This document shows positions 1 through 5,611 of a stretch of DNA of 6,427 nt, piece by piece. This DNA comes from Proteobacteria bacterium UBA1278 (GTDB lineage Bacteria; Pseudomonadota; Gammaproteobacteria; Comchoanobacterales; Comchoanobacteraceae): assembly GCA_002308435.1 (NCBI GenBank), contig DBUY01000058.1, forward strand, positions 37,727 to 44,153, given 5' to 3'. How positions within the stretch are numbered: position 1 is the stretch's first letter; each line of letters starts with the position of its first letter. A program made the position numbers and the translations under genes. The notes beneath the pieces are model-generated. The model did no database searches and was not told the DNA's origin. It worked only from the letters and a program-made list of their open reading frames with translations.

Positions 1-278
1 AACTTAATGGCTGTCACAGCCGATGATAACGATGATGCACGACACATCATCTCAAGCTTAATCTCAACAACTGATGATTTCTGGTTGTGTGCACCAATAT
101 GCGGTGAAGCAGAGTTGTCAGGCACAAATTCGCCAACACCTTGTGTTTGCCAACAACAGTGGGAATATCCTTGAAATTCACCAGCACCAGCAGCAAACAT
201 AGATTGTTTCACAGTTTCTACCGCTGACATCGGTACATAGCAAATGATGTGGTACTGTCGTTCGTCTTGTTCACCCAT
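1..278 (-). CDS. YqfO/NIF3-like PII-fold protein, N-terminal part (runs off left edge)
   Basis: This is an open frame of 92 complete codons read leftwards from the ATG at 276-278, with no stop before the window edge. The visible protein fits the short stand-alone YqfO (NIF3 N-terminal, PII/CutA-like fold) proteins of about 100 residues in gammaproteobacteria. It has a first strand YHIICYVP, then VKQSMFAAGAGEFQGY, then HCCWQTQGVGEFVP, then PHIG, and then a second hydrophobic strand VVEIKLEMMC. The Gly-Ala-Gly loop and the Cys-Cys-Trp run are the most telling parts. The conserved HPYEEP motif expected near the C terminus would lie just outside the window. The biochemical role of this family is not known. 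Database entries sometimes call it a structural toxin protein RtxA, which the sequence does not support. The ATG at 278 is the only sensible start, because an in-frame stop lies about 20 bases upstream. No Shine-Dalgarno sequence is visible. The gene is transcribed away from the large CPBP gene. Confidence 0.85.
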   Translation of the reverse strand, partial: MGEQDERQYHIICYVPMSAVETVKQSMFAAGAGEFQGYSHCCWQTQGVGEFVPDNSASPHIGAHNQKSSVVEIKLEMMCRASSLSSAVTAIK

Positions 279-284
279 ATCATC

Positions 285-293
285 AGCATAACA
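285..293 (-). promoter_or_regulatory. Possible extended -10 promoter for the YqfO-like gene
   Basis: On the minus strand this stretch reads TGTTATGCT, which fits an extended -10 element (TG, one base, then a TATAAT-like hexamer matching 4 of 6). Only six bases separate it from the ATG. If it is used, transcription would begin at or next to the start codon and give a leaderless message. That would agree with the missing ribosome binding site. No good -35 hexamer lies at the usual distance. This is a motif match only. Confidence 0.3.
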
Positions 294-330
294 TGTTCAT
301 CCATTAGGTGCACGAGTGCTCGGTAAAAAC

Positions 331-366
331 TTGACAGACTTCAACGAACCTATCAGTATCTATGAT
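331..366 (+). promoter_or_regulatory. Possible promoter region of the CPBP protease gene
   Basis: A perfect -35 hexamer TTGACA lies at 331-336. The hexamer at the ideal 17-base spacing, CAGTAT at 354-359, is a poor -10. A better -10 look-alike, TATGAT at 361-366, is 24 bases away and overlaps the first possible start codon. The location just upstream of a large gene in a divergent gap supports a promoter, but the exact -10 cannot be fixed by eye. Either choice would place transcription start after the ATG at 362 and favour the second in-frame ATG at 389. Confidence 0.35.
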
Positions 367-3300
367 ATCGATTAACGAGTTGCCTCAAATGACACAAACA
401 CCAACCCGGACCACATGGATTTTCACCAGTCTACTCAGCATTATCGCATTGTTTGGCATCGTTTTTGCACAGCTTAATCAAGAAATCATTTTTCCAACCA
501 TCAACACTACGATCAGTATGGATAACGCTGAAGCAGTCGCCAAAGCCTCCACACTAGACAACAAATCACCGCTTGGACTTGGGTCAGCGCGTAAAATGGT
601 TGCAGCGTACTTGACCGATTCGGACGTAAATAACTATCTGTCATTACAAGACCCCTCCAATAAACTGCTCAAAGAGGCGCTTGCGAGCCAAACCATACAA
701 ACAAGCTTCTGGAGTGTACGTTCATTTATTCCACAAACCATCCAGGAAAACTTCTATTATTTCGCACCAGACGGTAGTCCATTCGGGTTCAAACTAAAGT
801 TGCCCGAGTCTAAGTCATTACCAAACATTGACAAACAAGCTGCAACTGATCTCGCCACAAAGACGCTAGAGAATTATAAAATCAGAGGTATTCAAATCAG
901 TGACTATCAGCTAAGAGACTACACACAAGAACGTATCAAAGACCGTATCGATCATCACTTCATCTATGAAAACACACAGAGAAAAATCGCTGAGGCAGAC
1001 CTTGAAATGCATCTAACGATCAGCGGCAACCAAGTCACCAATCTCAGACCAAACGTAAAACTACCCGAGAATTTCTACCGTGATTTTGATAATATGCGCT
1101 CATTCAATGGCTCCTTCGGTGCAATCGGCGGTGCAATATTAATCATCGGCTACGGCAGTATCATACTTGCCAGTATTCTCTTTGGATGGCGAAAACAGTC
1201 ACTCAACTGGCGAGAAACTACCGCTATCAGCGTCACTATCGCTATCTTCCTAGGACTGAATGGAATCAACGTCATGCCACTTATCTGGTTTAGTGGTTAT
1301 AACACTGCTCAAACATCAACTGGTTTCATCACGCAGACAGTACTATCACAGATATCATCTGTCCTATCACAATTCGTTCAGATCTTCATCACGCTTCTTG
1401 CAGGAGAGTATCTCACTCGAAAAACACGACCGCACCTCCCCCAACTGTGGAACTGGTGGCATGTAGAATCTGCATCTTCGCAAAACACATCGTATCTCAT
1501 CTTTCTAGGCTATGTCATATTCGGCTTAACGACGGGCTATCAAGCAATTTTTTATCTGGTTGCACAGCAAATACCTGGCGTATGGATACCAACAGGCCAA
1601 TTAGTTGATCCCAATTTTATCAGTACTTATATCCCCGCGCTCACCCCTTTTAGCATGTCATTGAATGCTGGAGTATGGGAAGAGCTACTGTTTCGTGCAG
1701 TGCCTATCGGGGCAGCACTTATCATCGGAAAACGATATAATTGCCTAACGCTAGTCACCGCTCTAATCATTCCGATCCAAGCCATCATTTTTGGCATGGC
1801 ACATGCCAGTTATCCACAACAACCTTTCTTTATACGAACCATTGAACTGGGCATCCCCTTCGCTGTCTTTGGAATAATTTACCTTGTCTACGGGCTGCTA
1901 CCAATCATCACCGCACACTTCTTATTTGATGTTTACGCATTTAGTACCGTGCTTTTCAACATGAATACACCAAACATTTGGATACAACAGACACTTGTCT
2001 TTTTAGCATTGGCGATACCCGCCATCATCGTATTATATGCAAAAATAGTCACTGGAAACTGGGTAGGATCCAAGATCCCACAGAAATACCTGAATAAAAA
2101 CTGGAAAACACCGGAGAAAGTTGGCCCAGAAGATGAAACAGAAATCATCATCACACCACCAAGTTCTCCAATTAGACTGAGCGTCTACATTGTCGTCAGT
2201 CTGGTAACCGTCATCGGTCTCAGTCAACTGTGGTACAACATCCCACAAACAACCCAACCTCTGAGTAGCCCGCGCTCATCTGCCATTAAAACCGCCAACC
2301 AGCTTGCAAAAAAACAACAATTGGATTTAACGCAGTCTTGGATTGTGTCCACAATAGCAACTTTATCTGGTTCAGATACTGCAATCGCCTACCTCATTGA
2401 CACCTTTGGAAAAGACGCAGCAACCAGCCTCCTGCAAAAGCCGATTGTTCAATCAAATGGTGAACCACTCAATATTTCCGCCCATATGCCAAATTATGCT
2501 TGGCATACTCGATTTGCAACATTTGCCGGCACACAAGATGAACGTGCTCAAGAACTCATGATCGATAACACCAATAACTCGCTTGACTTTCAACATCAAA
2601 TATCTGAAAACACGCTCAGGCCTTCTCTGAGTGAATCTGAAGCGATCATACTCGCCAACAGTCAAGTTGGAAAAATAACCCCACAAGTAAAATCATTCCG
2701 CATCATCAAAAAACAACCGACAACGATGCCAAATAATCGAATCGACTGGAAGATAACATATGAGGCAATCATTGATGATCAATTTTCAGCACTGAAACCG
2801 CGCATCGATATCTCAATAGCTGGCAATCAGATTTCTGGACAAAGCCAATATCTACATCTCCCTGAAAAATGGATCCAAGCTCGAAGAATTGATGAGCAAA
2901 ATAATAATCTCGTCTTGATCTTGGAAAGTATATTGTGGACACTCATCACACTCAGCATTCTGAGTATCAGCCTAAATCGTTTTGTCAATTCAACAGTCAA
3001 CTATACCGTGCTTAGAAACGTCGGGCTGCTGATACTGGCACTTTATGGGATTTCCTATCTCAATAATATCAATTATCTCCTTATGCAACTCTCAACATCC
3101 ATGGACTTTACCAACCAGATTGTCTCGCATGCATCATCATGGGGTATTATGAATTTTCTGAGAATTTTCGCAATCTGTGTCACACTGCATTATGTTGTCA
3201 ATAGTCAATCACAATTCAAAACAACAACATTGACGCCATCATTACTCAGCGGAGTTTTCTTAGGGCTAATACTGATCGCAAGTCGCTATATCGTTACTCA

Positions 3301-3808
3301 AACCACGATGCCAACGGCAGATTGGACACTTGGGAAAACAACAATTGTTTCAGGACAAATACCATGGGTTAGCGCCATCGATGTTGGTCTACAATATTTC
3401 TTCGTCACCCTGTTTGCGCTGACTGCAAGTCTACACACAATGACGAAAAAACGGTCCAAACTACTTTTCCTGTTCGCAACATTGACGCTAACATTAATTG
3501 CTAAATCACTGAGTTTTGAGCACCGAATATTTATTACTCCTGTAAAATTACATCTTTTGATATACGCATCACTGTTTTTAATCACCTGTATTGGCTGGCA
3601 CAGCATCATTAGAAAAAATCCACTTGTTATCCCCGTAACAACAGCAACTATCATCATCACCAATCTTCTCATGCTCACTAGAGCCGCAGTTGCACCTGGT
3701 TACACCACTGTTATTGGGGTATGTATTGCAATGGTGATACTATGGACCTACGGGCTGATGTCGTTATTGCAGCGGCACCAACACCATGGCCAGGTAAAAA
3801 GCCAATAA
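362..3808 (+). CDS. Large CPBP-family intramembrane protease with duplicated ectodomain-membrane module
   Basis: This 1148-residue polytopic inner-membrane protein belongs to the CPBP (ABI/Rce1-like) family of glutamate-dependent intramembrane proteases. The three family motifs are present: EELLFR with Glu440, Glu441 and Arg445; FGMAH with His481; and HFLFD with His519 and Asp523. Order of parts: short cytoplasmic tail, membrane anchor at about 18-37, an exported domain of about 210 residues (38-247), the CPBP membrane core (about 252-565), a charged cytoplasmic linker (about 568-603), a second anchor (606-626), a second exported domain (627-850), and a second membrane bundle (851-1140). The two exported domains share motifs at a constant spacing of about 599 residues (RID 195/793, GNQ 222/821, LPE 234/833), which indicates an internal duplication. 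The second bundle lacks the catalytic glutamates and histidines. Typical CPBP proteins are 200-300 residues. The exported domains contain no cysteine. The substrate is unknown. The start could be Met10 (base 389), since neither ATG has a strong ribosome binding site. The gene stands alone between oppositely oriented genes. Confidence 0.88.
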   Translation: MISINELPQMTQTPTRTTWIFTSLLSIIALFGIVFAQLNQEIIFPTINTTISMDNAEAVAKASTLDNKSPLGLGSARKMVAAYLTDSDVNNYLSLQDPSNKLLKEALASQTIQTSFWSVRSFIPQTIQENFYYFAPDGSPFGFKLKLPESKSLPNIDKQAATDLATKTLENYKIRGIQISDYQLRDYTQERIKDRIDHHFIYENTQRKIAEADLEMHLTISGNQVTNLRPNVKLPENFYRDFDNMRSFNGSFGAIGGAILIIGYGSIILASILFGWRKQSLNWRETTAISVTIAIFLGLNGINVMPLIWFSGYNTAQTSTGFITQTVLSQISSVLSQFVQIFITLLAGEYLTRKTRPHLPQLWNWWHVESASSQNTSYLIFLGYVIFGLTTGYQAIFYLVAQQIPGVWIPTGQLVDPNFISTYIPALTPFSMSLNAGVWEELLFRAVPIGAALIIGKRYNCLTLVTALIIPIQAIIFGMAHASYPQQPFFIRTIELGIPFAVFGIIYLVYGLLPIITAHFLFDVYAFSTVLFNMNTPNIWIQQTLVFLALAIPAIIVLYAKIVTGNWVGSKIPQKYLNKNWKTPEKVGPEDETEIIITPPSSPIRLSVYIVVSLVTVIGLSQLWYNIPQTTQPLSSPRSSAIKTANQLAKKQQLDLTQSWIVSTIATLSGSDTAIAYLIDTFGKDAATSLLQKPIVQSNGEPLNISAHMPNYAWHTRFATFAGTQDERAQELMIDNTNNSLDFQHQISENTLRPSLSESEAIILANSQVGKITPQVKSFRIIKKQPTTMPNNRIDWKITYEAIIDDQFSALKPRIDISIAGNQISGQSQYLHLPEKWIQARRIDEQNNNLVLILESILWTLITLSILSISLNRFVNSTVNYTVLRNVGLLILALYGISYLNNINYLLMQLSTSMDFTNQIVSHASSWGIMNFLRIFAICVTLHYVVNSQSQFKTTTLTPSLLSGVFLGLILIASRYIVTQTTMPTADWTLGKTTIVSGQIPWVSAIDVGLQYFFVTLFALTASLHTMTKKRSKLLFLFATLTLTLIAKSLSFEHRIFITPVKLHLLIYASLFLITCIGWHSIIRKNPLVIPVTTATIIITNLLMLTRAAVAPGYTTVIGVCIAMVILWTYGLMSLLQRHQHHGQVKSQ

Positions 3809-3855
3809 TCAACTGACAACATGATTGAACCAGGTTTCGTCTAACCATTACATTA

Positions 3856-3884
3856 CACCTTCAAGAGGTGCGTGGAATCCACGC
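3856..3884 (+). terminator. Weak hairpin pair downstream of the CPBP gene
   Basis: Two stem-loops follow one another about 50 bases after the CPBP stop. The first is CACCT (3856-3860) pairing with AGGTG (3866-3870) across a five-base loop. The second is GCGTGG (3870-3875) pairing with CCACGC (3879-3884) across AAT. They share one G and would compete slightly. The bases after them are not T-rich, so they could be a weak or factor-dependent 3' end rather than a true intrinsic terminator. Confidence 0.25.
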
Positions 3885-3961
3885 TGAAACAATCGTTATA
3901 CTTCCCTAGTCAAGACAGATCTTTGGGTAATTGATATAAATATGAGTTTTTCAAAAGCACC

Positions 3962-3973
3962 CAATTCGAATTG
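3962..3973. repeat. Perfect 12-base palindrome
   Basis: CAATTCGAATTG is identical to its own reverse complement. It lies just downstream of the stop codon of the minus-strand cysteine-rich gene, five bases from a second palindrome. It could be a dimeric protein binding site or part of a 3' end structure. No function can be read from the sequence. Confidence 0.5.
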
Positions 3974-3976
3974 TGA

Positions 3977-4333
3977 TTACGCCACGTGGCGTTTAGGGCC
4001 AAATCGCCGGTCGCGATGCTCTAAGACACGGTGAAAAAGCTCACCATCACACTGATTGTCGCCGTCACATAAAGAGAGATAGACCTGGCAAGCACGGCTG
4101 TCTAAAGAACTCTCTAGACATCGCGTATGCGAACGGTCCCGCAATGTATGCATTAGTTTGGTAAGATGTGACTCATCAGAGTTCAACATCACCTGTCGCA
4201 CATGATGCGCACAATCAGCACAGTCCCCCTGTGTTGCGGTTTCTAGACACTGGTGACAACCTGTATCAACAGAATCGGCATAAGCAGCTGCAAACATCAG
4301 CGACACAGCTAATGCGTATATTCTAATGGCCAT
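3977..4333 (-). CDS. Small exported cysteine-rich protein of unknown function
   Basis: I do not recognise this 118-residue protein. It starts with a clear signal peptide, MAIRIYALAVSLMFAAAYA, with a likely signal peptidase I cut after Ala19, so the mature protein of about 99 residues should be periplasmic or secreted. The mature part has eight cysteines: 26, 29, 38, 41, 72, 82, 89 and 95. The first four form two C-x2-C pairs separated by eight residues (CHQC and CADC), which could be disulfides or a metal site. Histidine and arginine are common, and the tail is strongly basic. The start at 4333 is chosen over an in-frame ATG at 4357. It has a strong Shine-Dalgarno sequence GAGGGAG seven bases upstream and puts the signal peptide at the N terminus, while the earlier ATG overlaps the likely -10 box. 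The gene lies downstream of nth on the same strand but appears to have its own promoter. That the gene is real is well supported by signal peptide, ribosome binding site and promoter together. Confidence 0.75.
   Translation of the reverse strand: MAIRIYALAVSLMFAAAYADSVDTGCHQCLETATQGDCADCAHHVRQVMLNSDESHLTKLMHTLRDRSHTRCLESSLDSRACQVYLSLCDGDNQCDGELFHRVLEHRDRRFGPKRHVA
3979..3992. repeat. Perfect 14-base palindrome overlapping a stop codon
   Basis: ACGCCACGTGGCGT is identical to its own reverse complement and spans the last codons and stop of the cysteine-rich gene. As RNA it could fold as a five-pair stem with an ACGT loop. No T-run follows on the minus strand, so it is not a standard terminator. 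Confidence 0.5.
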
Positions 4334-4340
4334 ATACAAT

Positions 4341-4347
4341 CTCCCTC
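4341..4347 (-). promoter_or_regulatory. Strong ribosome binding site deciding the start of the cysteine-rich gene
   Basis: The minus strand reads GAGGGAG, seven bases before the ATG at 4331-4333. This is the clearest Shine-Dalgarno sequence in the window and fixes the start at the Met that opens the signal peptide. Confidence 0.7.
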
Positions 4348-4352
4348 TACAC

Positions 4353-4380
4353 ATCATACAAAATAAATCAGATCATTCAA
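4353..4380 (-). promoter_or_regulatory. Likely sigma-70 promoter of the cysteine-rich gene
   Basis: On the minus strand there is a -35 box TTGAAT (4375-4380, 4 of 6 consensus bases), a 16-base AT-rich spacer and a -10 box TATGAT (4353-4358, 5 of 6). It lies in the 68-base gap between the nth stop and the start codon at 4333. Transcription would start near 4346, leaving a very short leader with the ribosome binding site at its 5' end. That tight fit is the main reason for caution. Confidence 0.5.
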
Positions 4381-4392
4381 GTCATTCATGCG

Positions 4393-4411
4393 GCAAGGGA
4401 ACTAGCCTTGC
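4393..4411 (-). terminator. Hairpin over the nth stop codon, weak terminator candidate
   Basis: GCAAGG and CCTTGC pair over a seven-base loop containing the TAG stop of nth. It is a six-pair stem and no T-run follows directly on the minus strand. It may reduce read-through from the metG-rnfB-nth operon into the cysteine-rich gene, or mark a 3' end processing site. It is not a textbook terminator. Confidence 0.3.
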
Positions 4412-5046
4412 GTGCGAAAATACTGACAATGATCACTCAAAAAACAGTTTTTGCAGAGTGGCTGTCGTGCTTTACAGATATATCGGCCATGCAAGATTAA
4501 CCAGTGGTGCGCATTCAATAAAAATTGCGATGGTATATTTTGAACCAAGGATTTTTCAACACCAAGCACTGTATTCGATGACGTCAACCCCAGTCGCCGG
4601 GAGACCCGAAATACATGTGTATCGACCGCTATCGTTGGTTGAGAAAAAGCCATATTCAAGACGACATTCGCAGTCTTGCGACCAACGCCCGGTAGCGAGA
4701 CCAACTCATCCAGCGTCGAGGGCACCTCTCCGTCATATTGGTCGAGTAACTGCTGGCACAACCCCATAATATGTTTCGCTTTGTTATTATAAAGCCCAAT
4801 AATCTTGATGTGTGCTTTCAAACCATCGATTCCAAGCGCAAGAATCGCTTGTGGGGTATTCGCTTGCGCGAATAAAGTTTTGGTAGCCTTATTCACACTA
4901 ATATCCGTTGCCTGAGCAGATAACACGACAGCGACCAATAACTCAAACGGCGATTGATATTCAAGCTCTGCCGTCGGTTGTTGATTGTGCTGTTCAAGCA
5001 GCGTAAAAACAGCCTGGTATAATTTCTGCTTCGTGCGCTTTGTCAT
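4402..5046 (-). CDS. nth: Endonuclease III (DNA glycosylase/AP lyase)
   Basis: This is a base-excision repair enzyme in the cytoplasm. It removes oxidised pyrimidines from DNA and cuts the abasic site by beta-elimination. Its 214 residues match the family length (E. coli 211). The LSAQATD segment is at 42-48. The helix-hairpin-helix LPGVGRKTA is at 118-126 with catalytic Lys124. VDTHVFR is at 141-147 with catalytic Asp142. The C-terminal 4Fe-4S cluster ligands are Cys191, 198, 201 and 207 in the expected C-x6-C-x2-C-x5-C spacing. All sit four residues later than in E. coli, so the protein looks complete and active. Its ATG overlaps the TGA stop of rnfB by four bases (5043-5046), which implies translational coupling. 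There is only a weak GGGTG upstream as ribosome binding site. It is the third gene of the metG-rnfB-nth unit. Confidence 0.97.
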   Translation of the reverse strand: MTKRTKQKLYQAVFTLLEQHNQQPTAELEYQSPFELLVAVVLSAQATDISVNKATKTLFAQANTPQAILALGIDGLKAHIKIIGLYNNKAKHIMGLCQQLLDQYDGEVPSTLDELVSLPGVGRKTANVVLNMAFSQPTIAVDTHVFRVSRRLGLTSSNTVLGVEKSLVQNIPSQFLLNAHHWLILHGRYICKARQPLCKNCFLSDHCQYFRTQG

Positions 5047-5606
5047 AGTACACCCATTTCTTGAATCTTTTGCTTCGCATTCGCGTAATTAAGTGTTTTT
5101 TTCTCTTGTACAAGCTGTAAACGACGCTGCTTGGCTTGATATCGTAAACGAGATTGGTCCCGCATTTCATGAGATACAACATCGGCCGCGTCGTCAAGAG
5201 CAACCTGCTCGATACAATCAACTGGGCATGGCTCAATACATAAATCACATCCCGTACACAGTGAATCAATCACAACATGAGCCTGCTTTGGCGCGCCAAC
5301 AATCGCATCAACAGGACAAGCATTGATACATTTAACGCAACCGATACACACATCCAGATCAATACGAACTCGCGTTGGCGCACGGTATTGTGTCAACACG
5401 GTATCAAGATAAGGCGCAGGATCAATCGATACTAACTCAGCGACTGCGGTCAATGTATCAATGCCACCAGGATGACAGCGGTCAATTGTTGCTTGACCGT
5501 TCACGATTGCCTCAGCATAAGGCCTACATGCCGAATAATCACACGCCTGGCATTGCGTTTGTGGCAATAAAGCATCAATTTGATCAATCAACTCTAATTG
5601 ACTCAC
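5043..5606 (-). CDS. rnfB: Soluble RnfB-like iron-sulfur electron carrier
   Basis: This 187-residue ferredoxin-like protein is related to subunit B of the Rnf/Rsx electron transport complex. An N-terminal Fes domain has Cys19, 22, 27 and 44 (CQAC, then C-RPYAEAI, then C-HPGG). Two bacterial 4Fe-4S motifs follow: Cys87-90-93-97 before PVDAI and Cys117-120-123-127 before PVDCI, so three clusters are expected. The tail (about 145-187) is charged and probably helical. Classical RnfB begins with a membrane helix. This one starts only about 18 residues before the first cysteine and has no hydrophobic segment, so it should be cytoplasmic. No other rnf gene is present in the window. Translation starts at GTG (5604-5606) five bases after the metG stop, without a strong ribosome binding site, suggesting coupling to metG. 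The redox partner is unknown. The neighbouring Fe-S enzyme Nth is a reasonable but unproven candidate, given that rsx genes also precede nth in E. coli. Confidence 0.92.
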   Translation of the reverse strand: MSQLELIDQIDALLPQTQCQACDYSACRPYAEAIVNGQATIDRCHPGGIDTLTAVAELVSIDPAPYLDTVLTQYRAPTRVRIDLDVCIGCVKCINACPVDAIVGAPKQAHVVIDSLCTGCDLCIEPCPVDCIEQVALDDAADVVSHEMRDQSRLRYQAKQRRLQLVQEKKTLNYANAKQKIQEMGVL

Positions 5607-5611
5607 AACAA

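Larger units (their letters stand above)
3809..3976. other. Convergent intergenic gap with small hairpins and palindromes
   Basis: This gap separates the stop of the CPBP gene from the stop of the oppositely oriented cysteine-rich gene. No open frame of note is visible. It holds two small adjoining hairpins (3856-3884) and a perfect 12-base palindrome (3962-3973). A second palindrome straddles the stop codon of the minus-strand gene. No hairpin is followed by a T-run in either direction, so no standard intrinsic terminator can be called. Confidence 0.6.

Noticed and set aside
1..174. Open plus-strand frame opposite the YqfO-like gene
   Set aside because: It is open from the edge to a TGA at 172-174 but has no recognisable protein, while the minus strand over the same bases encodes a clear YqfO-type sequence.
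3298..3678. Minus-strand open frame of 126 codons inside the CPBP gene
   Set aside because: It is antisense to well-formed membrane helices of the CPBP protein and has no identifiable features of its own.
3856..3890. CRISPR array
   Set aside because: Only a single repeat-like unit is present, with no second copy at spacer distance and no cas gene in the window.
3912..3940. Promoter-like pair AAGACA, 17 bases, TATAAA on the plus strand
   Set aside because: No plus-strand gene follows; it would only give antisense RNA to the cysteine-rich gene. The region is AT-rich, so such a match is expected by chance.
4334..4357. Upstream ATG extending the cysteine-rich protein by eight residues
   Set aside because: The extension would overlap the likely -10 box, lacks a ribosome binding site and would place extra residues before an otherwise standard signal peptide.
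4326..4769. Plus-strand open frame of 147 codons
   Set aside because: It lies antisense to nth and to the upstream region of the cysteine-rich gene. The translation shows no domain or compositional sign of a real protein.
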